Assembly: GCA_031180725.1 (NCBI GenBank)
Contig: JAPSLO010000004.1
Location: forward strand, 1-64,000
Length of the DNA: 64,000 nucleotides
Reading direction: 5' to 3'
Origin: Roseomonas sp.
Lineage (GTDB): Bacteria > Pseudomonadota > Alphaproteobacteria > Acetobacterales > Acetobacteraceae
The translations under genes were made by a program, and so were the position numbers. The notes below the pieces were generated by a model that saw only the letters and a list, made by a program, of their open reading frames with translations, had not been told where the DNA came from and made no database searches. Within the stretch, counting starts at the first letter, position 1, and each line of letters starts with the position of its first letter. Positions 33,989 through 42,944 of this stretch are shown piece after piece.

Positions 33989-34969
33989 ATGCCCCTTTTC
34001 ATCGCCTCGCGGCGTGCCGTGCTGGGAGGGGTGGCAGCGGCGCTGGCGCGGCCAGCACTGGCTCAGACCGGCGATTGGCCCAATCGTCCGATCCGCTGGG
34101 TGAATCCCGGCCCTGCCGGCGGGGCGGGGGATGTTCTCTCGCGCCTGGTGGCGGACCGGATGCAGGCGCGGCTGGGACAGCCTGTTGTGGTGGACAACCG
34201 CCCGGGCGCGGGAACGAATATCGGCATGACCATCGTCGCGCGCGCGGCGCCGGACGGCTACACGGTCGGGCTGGCCTCCATCGCCGCGAACGCCGCGAAC
34301 AAATGGTTGTACCGCAACATGCCCTTCGACCCGGAGAAGGACTTCGCCGCGGTCGGCATGATCGCGCTGGTGCCGAACATCGTGGTGATCCCGCCTTCGG
34401 TCCCGGCGCAGAACCTTCAGCAGTTCATCGCCTGGGCGAAGGCGCAGAACCGGCCAATCAATTTCGGCTCGGTCGGTGCCGGGTCCTCGCAGCATCTGGC
34501 CGGCAGCCAGTTCCAGATGATCACCGGGCTGCCAATGCAGCATCTGCCCTATACGAACAGCGGCCAGATGAATACGGATCTTATCGAGGGCCGCATCGAC
34601 CTGTTGTTCCAGTCCATCTCCGCCGTGGCGCAGATGGCCCAGACCGGGCGGATGCGCCCCATTGCGGTCAGCGGCGCCGAACGGGTGACGGCCTTCCCCG
34701 ACCTGCCAACGATGCGCGAACAGGGGGTGGAGATCGTCTCGACCGGCTGGTTCGGCCTTTGCACCCCGGCCGGAGTGCCGGAGCCGATCCTGGCGCGGCT
34801 GGAGGCGGAACTGCTGACCGCCATGGACGATCCGGGGCTGCGCGAGCGAATCGAGGCCGGCGGGTCTGTGCCACGGAAGATGGGCCGCACAGAGTTCGCC
34901 CGCTTCATGCAGGCGGAGTCCGACCGCTGGCGCGTGGTGGTGCAGGCCGTCGGCGCCACGGTGGATTGA
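33989..34969 (+). CDS. Bug/TctC-type periplasmic binding protein (5)
   Basis: A 326-residue receptor with signal peptide ending ARPALAQ and a twin arginine (ASRRAVLGGVAAAL). The mature protein starts WPNRPIRWVNPGPAGGAGDV. The HLPYTNSGQMN stretch stands where HVPYRG is usual. GGGAG lies ten bases before the ATG. It diverges from the racemase-like operon, with 147 bases between starts, so both may share regulation. No membrane subunits are nearby. Confidence 0.93.
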   Translation: MPLFIASRRAVLGGVAAALARPALAQTGDWPNRPIRWVNPGPAGGAGDVLSRLVADRMQARLGQPVVVDNRPGAGTNIGMTIVARAAPDGYTVGLASIAANAANKWLYRNMPFDPEKDFAAVGMIALVPNIVVIPPSVPAQNLQQFIAWAKAQNRPINFGSVGAGSSQHLAGSQFQMITGLPMQHLPYTNSGQMNTDLIEGRIDLLFQSISAVAQMAQTGRMRPIAVSGAERVTAFPDLPTMREQGVEIVSTGWFGLCTPAGVPEPILARLEAELLTAMDDPGLRERIEAGGSVPRKMGRTEFARFMQAESDRWRVVVQAVGATVD

Positions 34970-34991
34970 GGCCGCCAAAAACGTATACAAA

Positions 34992-35032
34992 GCCGAAGGC
35001 GGAGAGGCCAGTTCGGCCCCTCCGCCTTCGGC
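34992..35032. terminator. strong bidirectional hairpin
   Basis: An 18-base arm GCCGAAGGCGGAGAGGCC pairs with 35015-35032 with one mismatch, around an AGTTC loop, between convergent Bug and DUF3052 genes. On the minus strand it is followed by TTTGTATACGTTTTT, which fits termination of DUF3052 transcripts. Confidence 0.7.
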
Positions 35033-35057
35033 AAGCTGCAACCCGGCCGAGTTGATC

Positions 35058-35453
35058 TCAGGCGCCGGCGCGCATCAGCTTCGGGATCTCCTCCCGGAAG
35101 CGGAAACGCAGCGCGGACCAGGTATCGTCCAGCGCGATCTGCGTTACCGGCAGCAGGCCCTCGCTGGTCACCGGATCCCAGCCATGGTCCCGGTCCAGAT
35201 CCGAGCGGACCGGGCCGGCCTTGCGGGGATAGGCGAACCACAGCCGCGCGCCGATCCCGTAGAGGTTCAGCGCCCGCGGCGCGATCGCCCGCAGGGTCGC
35301 GCGGTCCGTCGCAAAAGCCAGGATCAGGTCGGCCGCGGCGGTCGCCCCACTCGGTAGGCCATAGGTAAGCCCGGGCGGATTGCCGATTACCGCGCAGGCC
35401 ATCCCCGGGCGGTAGCCGAGCTTCCGAGCCACCTCCCCGATCACGACACCCAT
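35058..35453 (-). CDS. DUF3052 family protein
   Basis: A 131-residue small cytosolic protein. It keeps the DUF3052 landmarks: an N-terminal LGYRPG, LWFAYPRKAGPVRSDLDRD, HGWDPVTSEGLLPVTQIA and DDTWSALRFR near the end. Relatives in actinobacteria and alphaproteobacteria have no known function. It is a single gene ending at a strong hairpin. Confidence 0.85.
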   Translation of the reverse strand: MGVVIGEVARKLGYRPGMACAVIGNPPGLTYGLPSGATAAADLILAFATDRATLRAIAPRALNLYGIGARLWFAYPRKAGPVRSDLDRDHGWDPVTSEGLLPVTQIALDDTWSALRFRFREEIPKLMRAGA

Positions 35454-35651
35454 CGTTCAGTCAGTTCCGTTTCAGAAGTTGTCACCGAACGGCGCCCCTT
35501 AGCGCAGATATGTCATCCATGCATGCTTTTCTTGGGCAGGGCCGCCCTGCGTTTTTCGGGACCAGCTTCCTGGCCGCCCGCAGGACCAGCCCTGCAGCCA
35601 CCAGCTCTCGCCAGCTTGCCGCATGCGCCGCCCCGTGCGAAGCGCCGGCCC

Positions 35652-36506
35652 ATGCTCTCTCAACACCGCGTCACCCTGGTGACCGTCACCTGGCGAAGCG
35701 CGGCGACCATCCCCGGCTTTCTCGCCGCCTGCCCGCCCGACATGCCGGTGGTGCTGGTGGACAATGCTTCCGACGATGGGACCGTTGAGGCAGCCCTCGC
35801 TGCCCGGAGCGATGTGCAGGTCCTTCGCAACAGCACGAATATGGGTTTCGGCAGGGCTGCCAACCAGGGGCTGGACGCCGTACGCACGGAATTCGCGATC
35901 CTGCTGAACCCGGATGCCCGGATCTCCACCCAGGCGATCGAACTTTTGGTGGCCGCGGCCGACTCGTATCCGGACCATGCGCTGGTCGCGCCGCTGCTGC
36001 TGGACGGGCAGGGTCAGACGGTGCGATCCTGGAATGCCGACCAGATGCGCCGCCGCCGTCTGCCCCGCCATCGCGACGCCGAACCCTGGCCCGAGGGACC
36101 GACCTGCGTGGAGTTCGCCTCCGGCGCCTGCCTGCTGTTCCGTCCAGCCCAAGGGCTGCGCTTCGATCCGGACTTCTTCCTGTTCTACGAGGATGACGAC
36201 CTCTGCACCCGGGCCGGTGGAGTGCTGCTGGTGCCGGCCGCGCGGGTCGCGCATGAGGGTGGCCGCTCCTCCCCGCTGTCGCTCGAGGTGACCTGGCGGA
36301 AGGCCCGCTGCATGGCCTGGTCGCGCCTGCGCTACACGGCGCTGCATGGCGGCGGGGCTGCGGTGGCCCGGCGGGAAGGGGTAGGTCGGCTCGCCTATCA
36401 TGCCGGGAAGGCCCTCGGCCATGCACTGCGGCTGAAGGGCCGCCGGGTCCTGGCCGATCTGGCAGCCTTCGCCGGCACCCTTGCCTGGCTGCTGACCGGG
36501 GCCTGA
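35652..36506 (+). CDS. family 2 glycosyltransferase
   Basis: A 284-residue GT-A glycosyltransferase of the rhamnosyltransferase/WcaA type. It starts VTLVTVTWRSAATIPGFL, then VVLVDNASDDGTVE (the nucleotide-binding Asp) and FAILLNPDARIS (DxD-like). Acceptor-side residues are in FFLFYEDDDLC. The ATG giving MLSQHRVTL is preferred; upstream in-frame residues are Pro/Ala-rich and unlike the family. The C-terminus (about 240-284) is basic then hydrophobic, consistent with membrane contact. It stands alone next to hrpB, so the polymer it builds is unknown. Confidence 0.9.
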   Translation: MLSQHRVTLVTVTWRSAATIPGFLAACPPDMPVVLVDNASDDGTVEAALAARSDVQVLRNSTNMGFGRAANQGLDAVRTEFAILLNPDARISTQAIELLVAAADSYPDHALVAPLLLDGQGQTVRSWNADQMRRRRLPRHRDAEPWPEGPTCVEFASGACLLFRPAQGLRFDPDFFLFYEDDDLCTRAGGVLLVPAARVAHEGGRSSPLSLEVTWRKARCMAWSRLRYTALHGGGAAVARREGVGRLAYHAGKALGHALRLKGRRVLADLAAFAGTLAWLLTGA

Positions 36507-36521
36507 CCAGCCCCCGCCTTA

Positions 36522-38960
36522 TCAGCGCCAGGGCTCCTCCGGCCAGGCATGCTTCGGGTAGCGCCCGCGCATGTCCTTCCGCGCATCCAGCCATCCCCCG
36601 CGCCAGAATCCGGCCAGGTCGCCCGTGATGGCGATCGGCCGCCCAGCGGGTGAGAGCAGCGCGACCTGCAGCTTCACCCGGCCCTCCGCCAGCGGCGGCA
36701 GGGCGTCCATGCCGAACAGGTGCTGGGCGCGGGCTTCGAGTGTCGGAACCTCCCGGTCGTAATCCACCGCGGCGCTGCGCCCGCCGGGCAGATCCAGCCG
36801 GGCAGGCAGCGCGGCGTCCAGGCGCTTCTGCTTCTCCCAAGGCAGCAGGCCGCGCAGCATGGCGACCAAGTCGAGCGACTTCGCCTCGGAAAGCTTCGTC
36901 AGGCCCGCAAGATGCGGGGCGAGCCATTCCTCCCCGGTCGCAGCCAGGGCGGTATCGGACAGGTCCGGCCAGCCAGGCTCGATGGCGGCCATCCAGCGGA
37001 TCCGCGCGCGCAGCTGTTTTGCGGCCTCCGTCCAGTCCAGGTCGCGGAAGCCGCGTTCAGCGATGGCACGGGCCAGCGCCCCGGCGATGGTGGCGGGGTC
37101 GGGCGCCGGCAGGGCGTGATCCTCCAGCACCAGCGGGCCGAACATCCGTCGGCGGCGCGCCAGCACGGCGCCGGCGCGGGCGTCGAAGGCCGCCCCCTCC
37201 TCCCAGCGGAGGCGTTCGGGGAAGCGGCGTTCCAGCGTGGCGAGATCGAGCGGCGCAGCCATGCGGATGCGCGCATCGGTCCCAGCCAGTTCCAGATCCG
37301 CCACGGCCAGCAGCGGCGCCTTGGCCAGCCGATCATTCGCCGGCAGGCGGGCGCCCTGCCCCGCGGCCAAGCGGAAGGCGCCATCCATCGTGCCACGCTT
37401 AGCCGCGATGCGGTCCGGGAAGCCGGCGGCGAGCAGCGGTCCGGCCTCGCCGCCCGGCAAGGCATTGCCGTGCAGGCGCAGGCGCCGCCGGTGGAGGGCG
37501 GCCGCGCGACGGATGCGCTGGATCGTGGCGCGGTCGGCATTCGGGTGGTCGGCGCCATGCAGCAGTTCCAGGCGCAGATTGATGTCCGCCGGCGCCTCGC
37601 GGTCGCGGATCGGGTCGCGTTCCTCCAGCAGCGCGGCGATGTCCGCGGCCAGCGCTTTCTCGCCCTCGTCCTCGGCGGCCAGCAGCATCCGGGCCAGGCG
37701 GGGATGAGTGCCCATCCGGGCCATGGCGCGACCCATGGGTGTGATGCGGCCTTCACCATCCAGCGCGTCCAGCTCCCGCAGCAGGGCCCGGCCGGCGGCC
37801 AGCGCCCCGGCGGGGGGCGGGTCGAGGAAGGCCAGATCATCCGGCGTCGCGCCCCAGGCGGCGACATCCAGCGCCAGGCCCGAGAGTTCCGCTTCCAGGA
37901 TTTCCGGCCGGTCGGCGGGGGGCAGGCCGCGATGCAGCGCCTCGGTCCAGAGCCGGATGGCCACGCCCGGCGCGGTGCGGCCGGCACGGCCGGCGCGCTG
38001 CTCCGCCGCCGCCTTGCTGATGCGCGTGGTGACCAGCCGTGTCAGGCCGGTGGCCGGATCCAGCCGTGGCGCCCGTCGGAAGCCGCCATCCACCACGATG
38101 CGCACCCCCGGTACGGTCAGCGAGGTCTCGGCGATCGAGGTCGCCAGCACCACCTTCCGCCGCGCGGAAGGCTGCAAGGCGCGGTCCTGCTCGGCGGGTG
38201 GCAACTCGCCATGCAGGGGCAGCACCTCGGCTTCCAGGCCGGACAGGCGCTCGGTGGTGCGGCGGATTTCGCCCCAGCCCGGCAGGAACGCCAGCAGGTC
38301 GCCCGGGTGCTGGTTCAGCGCCGCACGGATGGTGTTCGCCATCGCCTCCGGCAGGTCACGCGGGTCGGCCAGGTCGCGGGCGCGGTGTTCGATGGCAACC
38401 GGGAAGGCACGACCGAGGCTTTCCACCACCGGCGCATCGCCCAGCACAGCGGCGAAACGCGCCACGTCCAGCGTGGCGGACATCGCCACGAGCCGCAGTT
38501 CCGGCCGCAGGGCGCGCTGCAAGTCCAGGCAGAGGGCGAGCGCGAGATCAGTATCCAGGTTGCGCTCATGCGCCTCGTCGAACAGCACGGCGGCCACGCC
38601 CTCCAGGCCGGGATCGGTCTGCAGGCGGCGCACCAGCAGCCCTTCGGTGACGACCTCTACCCGCGTGCGGTCCGAAAGGGCGCGATCCAGGCGTGTGGCG
38701 AGCCCGACGGTGCCGCCTGGCTGCGCCTCGCCCAGCAGTTCGGCCATGCGGCGCGCGGCGGCACGGGCGGCCACGCGACGCGGCTCCAGTACCAGGATGC
38801 GGCCGGTGGCGACCCAGGGCTGCTCCATCAGAGCCAGCGGCGCCAGCGTGGTCTTGCCGGCGCCAGGCGGGGCTACCAGAACCGCGTTGGATCCGGCGCT
38901 CAGGGCCTGTTCCAGGCGCGGCAGGGCCTCGGTGACGGGAAGCTCGGGCAGGCTCGGCAT
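36522..38960 (-). CDS. hrpB: ATP-dependent helicase HrpB
   Basis: An 812-residue DEAH-box RNA helicase-like protein, near the E. coli length (about 809-824). Walker A APPGAGKT is at residues 30-37 and DEAH at 128-131 in LFDEAHERNLD. The helicase C-terminal domain includes TSIAETSLTVPGVRIVVDGG and QRAGRAGR. HA2 and the HrpB C-terminal domain end in FWRGGWLDARKDMRGRYPKH. The start giving MPSLPELPVTEALP fits the family; a longer frame upstream is not conserved. Its physiological role is poorly known. It converges on the glycosyltransferase with 15 bases between stops. Confidence 0.96.
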   Translation of the reverse strand: MPSLPELPVTEALPRLEQALSAGSNAVLVAPPGAGKTTLAPLALMEQPWVATGRILVLEPRRVAARAAARRMAELLGEAQPGGTVGLATRLDRALSDRTRVEVVTEGLLVRRLQTDPGLEGVAAVLFDEAHERNLDTDLALALCLDLQRALRPELRLVAMSATLDVARFAAVLGDAPVVESLGRAFPVAIEHRARDLADPRDLPEAMANTIRAALNQHPGDLLAFLPGWGEIRRTTERLSGLEAEVLPLHGELPPAEQDRALQPSARRKVVLATSIAETSLTVPGVRIVVDGGFRRAPRLDPATGLTRLVTTRISKAAAEQRAGRAGRTAPGVAIRLWTEALHRGLPPADRPEILEAELSGLALDVAAWGATPDDLAFLDPPPAGALAAGRALLRELDALDGEGRITPMGRAMARMGTHPRLARMLLAAEDEGEKALAADIAALLEERDPIRDREAPADINLRLELLHGADHPNADRATIQRIRRAAALHRRRLRLHGNALPGGEAGPLLAAGFPDRIAAKRGTMDGAFRLAAGQGARLPANDRLAKAPLLAVADLELAGTDARIRMAAPLDLATLERRFPERLRWEEGAAFDARAGAVLARRRRMFGPLVLEDHALPAPDPATIAGALARAIAERGFRDLDWTEAAKQLRARIRWMAAIEPGWPDLSDTALAATGEEWLAPHLAGLTKLSEAKSLDLVAMLRGLLPWEKQKRLDAALPARLDLPGGRSAAVDYDREVPTLEARAQHLFGMDALPPLAEGRVKLQVALLSPAGRPIAITGDLAGFWRGGWLDARKDMRGRYPKHAWPEEPWR

Positions 38961-39144
38961 GGCGGGCGTGTAGCCCAGGATGGCGCGCGGGGCAGCGTGC
39001 GGCGGCAGGAACAGGCAGGCTTTGTGTCGTTTGTGTCTCGACCCCGAAGCGGGGGCGACATCATGCCGTTGCGCAGGGAAGGCATAAGGCGGACCGCGCG
39101 ATGCCCAGAAGGGGCGACGCCCCGCCCGCCCAGGGACCTTGACG

Positions 39145-39855
39145 ATGCCCCCTTTCCTCCGCCCGGTTGCGGCCGCCGCGCTGCACCTCGTGCTTCTGTG
39201 CCTGGCCGCACAGCCCGCCTTCTCCACCACCCCGCCGGCCCGCACCCCGGCCGACACGGTGCAGCAGGATGCCGCCGCGATGTGCCGCGCCGCCTGTCTG
39301 ACCGGCGCGGCCGCCGCGCCGGGCGGGGTCTCGCCCAAGGCGGCACAGGCCTGCACCATCCGCTGCCAGGCCGGCCAGGCGCATCTGGCGCGCCAGAACG
39401 CCCAAGGCACGCCAGAGGCAACGGGGCGGGGCACGGCGGCGCGCAGCATGCCGATGGTGGCCGGCATGCCGGCTCTGCAGGCCGCGCGGAGCCCCGCCTT
39501 CGGCGTGGTTTATGGCGGACGCAGCCCCTCCCCTGCTTTCGGCATGGTGGTGGGGGAGCGTGACCGTCTGGCCGCGCACCGGGAAGCGGAGCGGCAATGC
39601 TCTGCCCGTGGCCCGGGCTGCCGGGTGCTGGCGGAGTTCACCGCCGCCTGCGGCGCCGCCGCTCAGGGCATCCGGCGCAGCCCGTGGGCGCTGGTCATCA
39701 CCGCGCGGCCGGAAACCTATGTCGTCACTTCGGTGGCCGGCGGCCAGGGCTCGACCCAGATGCAGGCCGAGGCCGATGCGCTGGCCGAATGCCGGTCCCG
39801 CGACCCAATGGCGATCTGCCGGGTCGTCGCTTCGGCCTGCAGCGGAGGGGAGTGA
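39145..39855 (+). CDS. exported DUF4189-type protein
   Basis: A 236-residue protein with a signal peptide (cleavage near AFS, residue 27). The N-terminal half holds two CxxxC pairs (CRAAC, CTIRC). The C-terminal half has PWALVITARPETYVV, then regularly spaced Ala and CRSRDPMAICRVVASAC, the DUF4189 layout with conserved cysteines. DUF4189 proteins are exported and of unknown role; disulfides are likely. A TTG two codons earlier is an alternative start. It lies 101 bases before a DsbD-type reductase gene, which is suggestive for a Cys-rich exported protein. Confidence 0.7.
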   Translation: MPPFLRPVAAAALHLVLLCLAAQPAFSTTPPARTPADTVQQDAAAMCRAACLTGAAAAPGGVSPKAAQACTIRCQAGQAHLARQNAQGTPEATGRGTAARSMPMVAGMPALQAARSPAFGVVYGGRSPSPAFGMVVGERDRLAAHREAERQCSARGPGCRVLAEFTAACGAAAQGIRRSPWALVITARPETYVVTSVAGGQGSTQMQAEADALAECRSRDPMAICRVVASACSGGE

Positions 39856-39955
39856 CCCGGTAGGCCGCCATGCGGCTCGCCGGACCCCGACCTTCCGTTT
39901 CAGGCGACAAAATGAAAGCCGGCGGGCTTGCCCCGGCGGGGCCGGCTCCCGTTCT

Positions 39956-42022
39956 ATGCGGCGCATGTGGCGCCCTGCGCTGATCCTCCTTGCCCTCAGT
40001 GCCGCGCCTGCCCTGGCGGTGGAAAGCGCGCCGCAGCGCTCGGCCCGCGCGACCGCCAGCCTGGCGGCGGATGTCGCCGCCGTGGCACCGGGCGAAACCT
40101 TCCATCTCGGCCTGCGGCTGCGGCTGGCGCCTGGCTGGCACAGCTACTGGCGGAATGCCGGCGATGCCGGCGCGCCCACCGAAGTGACGCTGAGCCTGCC
40201 CGAAGGCGTCTCTGCCGGCCGCATCGCCTGGCCGGTGCCAGAGCGCATCCCCTACGGCCCGCTGGTAAATTACGGCTACAAGGACGAGGTCCTGCTGCCG
40301 ATCGCGGTGCAGGTGCCGGCCAGCCTGCGGCCCGGCGACAGCTTCCCAGTCCAGGCCGAGGCGAGCTGGCTGGTCTGCGAGGAGGTCTGCATCCCGGAGG
40401 AAGGGTATTTCACCCTGACCCTGCCGGTGGCGGTACGCCCTGTGCCCTCCCCCACCATGTCCGGGCTGTTCGAAGCCGCTGCGGCGCGCGCCGCGCGGCC
40501 CGCGCCCTGGATGGCGGCGGCCGGCGCCACCGGACGGCAGGCCAGCCTGACCCTCTCCGGGCCGGGCCTGACGCCTTCCGTGGTGCAGGATGCCTTCTTC
40601 TTCCCGCATGCGCCCGGCACGCTGGACAACACCGCTCCGCAGCCGCTGCGCTGGCATGGCGAGGCGCTGACCATCGGCCTGACCCTGCTAGAGGGCCAAC
40701 GGCCAGAGGCGCTGGAGGGCACGCTGGTAGTGCGCGATGCCGGCGGCCAGCGCGCGGGCTTCGAGCTTATGGCGCCGGTCGCCGGCCCGGCCGCGGCCGC
40801 CGATGGCTTGCCCTTCGCCCGTGCGCTGATCTTCGCCCTGCTGGGCGGGCTGATCCTGAACCTGATGCCCTGCGTCTTCCCGGTGCTGGCGATGAAGGCC
40901 ATGGCCCTGGCCCGGCTTTCCGGGGAAGCGAAACGCCAGGTGCGGCTGCATGCCGCCAGCTACACCGCCGGCGTGCTGGCCGGATTTGCAGCGATCGGCG
41001 GCGGGCTGCTGGCGCTGCGCGCCGGCGGCGCGGCAGCCGGCTGGGGCTTCCAGTTCACCGAGCCCGCCTTTGTCGCCAGCATGGCTTGGCTGATGCTGGC
41101 CGTGGCGCTGAACCTGGCAGGGGTCTTCACCATTGGCCGGCCGGTTGGGGCGGGCCAGGCGCTGGCGGGCCGCGGCGGCCATCTGGGGGCCTTCTTCACC
41201 GGGGCGCTCGCGGTGCTGCTCGCCACGCCCTGCACCGCCCCCTTCATGGCCGCCGCGCTCGGCGCCGCCCTGGCCATGCCGCCAGCGCCGGCGATGGGGG
41301 TGTTCCTGGCGCTCGGCCTCGGGCTGGCGTCGCCTTACGCGCTGTTGGGGCTCTTCCCCGGCCTGGCGCGTGCCCTGCCGCGACCCGGCCCCTGGATGGA
41401 GAGGCTGCGGCAGTTCCTGGCCTTCCCGATGCTCGGCGCGGCCGTCTGGCTGGTCTGGGTGCTGGCCCAGCAGGTCGGGCCGGATGGCGTGCTCTGGACA
41501 CTGGCGGGCGGCGTGGTGCTGGCGGCGGGGCTCTGGGCGCTGGGCTTGGCGCAGGGCGGCGGCCGGGGTCGCGCCGCGACCGCCGGGCGGATTGCGGCCG
41601 GTATCGCGGTTCTGGTCGCGCTGGCGCTGCTGCCGCGACTTTCCGCCATGCCCGCCATCGCCGCCGAGGCTGAGGCCAGCCCAGGCGCCGAGCCCTGGAG
41701 CGCGGCGCGACTGGACGCCCTGCGCACCGCGGGTCGCCCTGTCTTCGTCAACGCCACCGCGGCGTGGTGCATCACCTGTCAGGTGAATGAACGCGTCGCG
41801 CTCCGCGCCCAGGCGGTGCAAGACGCCTTCGCCAGCCGCGGCATTGCCTACCTCAAGGCCGACTGGACGCGCGGCGACCCGGCCGTGACCGCCCTGCTCC
41901 GCCAGCATGGGCGCGAGGGGGTGCCTCTCTATCTCTATTGGGCGCCGGGGGCGGCGGAGCCGGCGGTGCTGCCGCAACTGCTGACCGAGAGCGCGGTGCT
42001 AGGGGCGCTGGGCGGCCCGTAA
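39956..42022 (+). CDS. dsbD: thiol:disulfide interchange reductase DsbD/ScsB type
   Basis: A 688-residue membrane reductase that carries electrons from cytosolic thioredoxin to periplasmic partners. It has a signal peptide (1-21), an N-terminal periplasmic immunoglobulin-like domain with C141/C145 (LVCEEVCIPEEG), eight membrane helices (about 288-560) with catalytic C306 (MPCVFP) and C426 (TPCTAPF), and a C-terminal thioredoxin domain with AAWCITC (C605/C608). All three Cys pairs are present. The long N-domain and its VCxxxC spacing resemble ScsB. The alternative ATG three codons later would change little. Downstream are small Cys-containing exported proteins. Confidence 0.93.
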   Translation: MRRMWRPALILLALSAAPALAVESAPQRSARATASLAADVAAVAPGETFHLGLRLRLAPGWHSYWRNAGDAGAPTEVTLSLPEGVSAGRIAWPVPERIPYGPLVNYGYKDEVLLPIAVQVPASLRPGDSFPVQAEASWLVCEEVCIPEEGYFTLTLPVAVRPVPSPTMSGLFEAAAARAARPAPWMAAAGATGRQASLTLSGPGLTPSVVQDAFFFPHAPGTLDNTAPQPLRWHGEALTIGLTLLEGQRPEALEGTLVVRDAGGQRAGFELMAPVAGPAAAADGLPFARALIFALLGGLILNLMPCVFPVLAMKAMALARLSGEAKRQVRLHAASYTAGVLAGFAAIGGGLLALRAGGAAAGWGFQFTEPAFVASMAWLMLAVALNLAGVFTIGRPVGAGQALAGRGGHLGAFFTGALAVLLATPCTAPFMAAALGAALAMPPAPAMGVFLALGLGLASPYALLGLFPGLARALPRPGPWMERLRQFLAFPMLGAAVWLVWVLAQQVGPDGVLWTLAGGVVLAAGLWALGLAQGGGRGRAATAGRIAAGIAVLVALALLPRLSAMPAIAAEAEASPGAEPWSAARLDALRTAGRPVFVNATAAWCITCQVNERVALRAQAVQDAFASRGIAYLKADWTRGDPAVTALLRQHGREGVPLYLYWAPGAAEPAVLPQLLTESAVLGALGGP

Positions 42023-42059
42023 ACCGGGCCTTCACCGCAGCGCTCCAGGCTGCCTGCCC

Positions 42060-42347
42060 ATGCGCCGGTTGAGCCTGCTGCTTCTCATTCTCGCCCAGGC
42101 CGCCATGGCCCAGGAAGCCCCGCCCGCCTGCACCCAGCTGCGGGACGGAGCGACGGCCTGCCTCTCGGGTAAGCTCTGTCGCTGCGGCTACCAACGCGGC
42201 GGCATGATCACCGCGCGGCCAGACGGCTGGAGCTGGGACTGCGGTGTGCTGCGGCCATCCTGCGGCGCCCCGGCCGCAGAGCCCTTGCCGCCCGCACCGA
42301 TGCCGCAGCTCTACATGGAGATCCCGCCCGGCTATCCGCGCCGCTAG
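42060..42347 (+). CDS. small exported cysteine-containing protein
   Basis: A 95-residue protein: signal peptide MRRLSLLLLILAQAAMAQ, then a short mature part with six cysteines (CTQL, ACLS, LCRCGY, DCGV, SCGA) and a Pro-rich tail. I do not recognise the family. It lies 37 bases after the DsbD gene and is probably co-transcribed, so it may be a disulfide-containing partner or metal-binding protein. The stop is followed by a hairpin shared with the opposite gene. Confidence 0.65.
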   Translation: MRRLSLLLLILAQAAMAQEAPPACTQLRDGATACLSGKLCRCGYQRGGMITARPDGWSWDCGVLRPSCGAPAAEPLPPAPMPQLYMEIPPGYPRR

Positions 42348-42367
42348 GCGGGACCAGTCTGGAGGCG

Positions 42368-42406
42368 GGGCGCGGGGAGGAAGCCCCGTCAGACCTCCCC
42401 GCGCCC
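42368..42406. terminator. bidirectional hairpin between convergent genes
   Basis: A perfect 13-bp stem GGGCGCGGGGAGG/CCTCCCCGCGCCC with a 13-base loop spans the gap between two converging stops. The distal arm lies inside the last codons of the minus-strand DUF2171 gene. Confidence 0.6.
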
Positions 42407-42901
42407 ACTGGGATCCATATTGGGATCGCCGCGGAATCCCGGCCCGCTGCCGAGATGCCCCGGCGCCGTGCCGCCGCCGCCGGTACCGCCGGCGGAGGAC
42501 TGACCGCCGCCGGTCCCGCCTCTGCGCGCCGAGGTGCCGCCACCATGGATGTTCGCGGTGCCGGGCCCATTCGCCGCGGCATGGGCGCTGTCGCCGATCC
42601 GTGCCGGGTTGGTCGCGGCGGCGTCGCCAGTGCTGACGAAGCCTTCCTCCATCCGGTCCGGCGCGGCACCACCGGCCGCCATGGCCCGCGCCTGCTGCGC
42701 CGGCAGGCGCAGCCGCACGCGGCCGGGCTCAACCTCGGCGATGGCGGAGAGGGGGATCTTCCGATGTCCATGCAGCCCGGCCGGATCGTCCTCCCGCGTC
42801 AGCTTCAGGTGGCCAGGCTCCAGCCGGTCCACCGTGCCGACATGGCCGCCATCGCTGCCGATGATCTCCATATGCTGCCGGATTTCGCCTGCCGCTGACA
42901 T
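42389..42901 (-). CDS. DUF2171 domain protein with Gly-rich tail
   Basis: A 170-residue protein. Residues 1-70 form a DUF2171/PRC-like beta domain: IRQHMEIIGSDGGHVGTVD, LKLTREDDP and the closing IPLSAIAEVEPGRVRLRL. The remaining 100 residues are a low-complexity Gly/Ala/Thr-rich tail with no clear structure. DUF2171 proteins often occur among general stress genes in alphaproteobacteria. The function is unknown. The tail end shares bases with the terminator hairpin. Confidence 0.8.
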   Translation of the reverse strand: MSAAGEIRQHMEIIGSDGGHVGTVDRLEPGHLKLTREDDPAGLHGHRKIPLSAIAEVEPGRVRLRLPAQQARAMAAGGAAPDRMEEGFVSTGDAAATNPARIGDSAHAAANGPGTANIHGGGTSARRGGTGGGQSSAGGTGGGGTAPGHLGSGPGFRGDPNMDPSGRGEV

Positions 42902-42944
42902 CGCGCCGCTCCGTGAACTGAGGCAGCTTGAACGGGCGAGGCGG

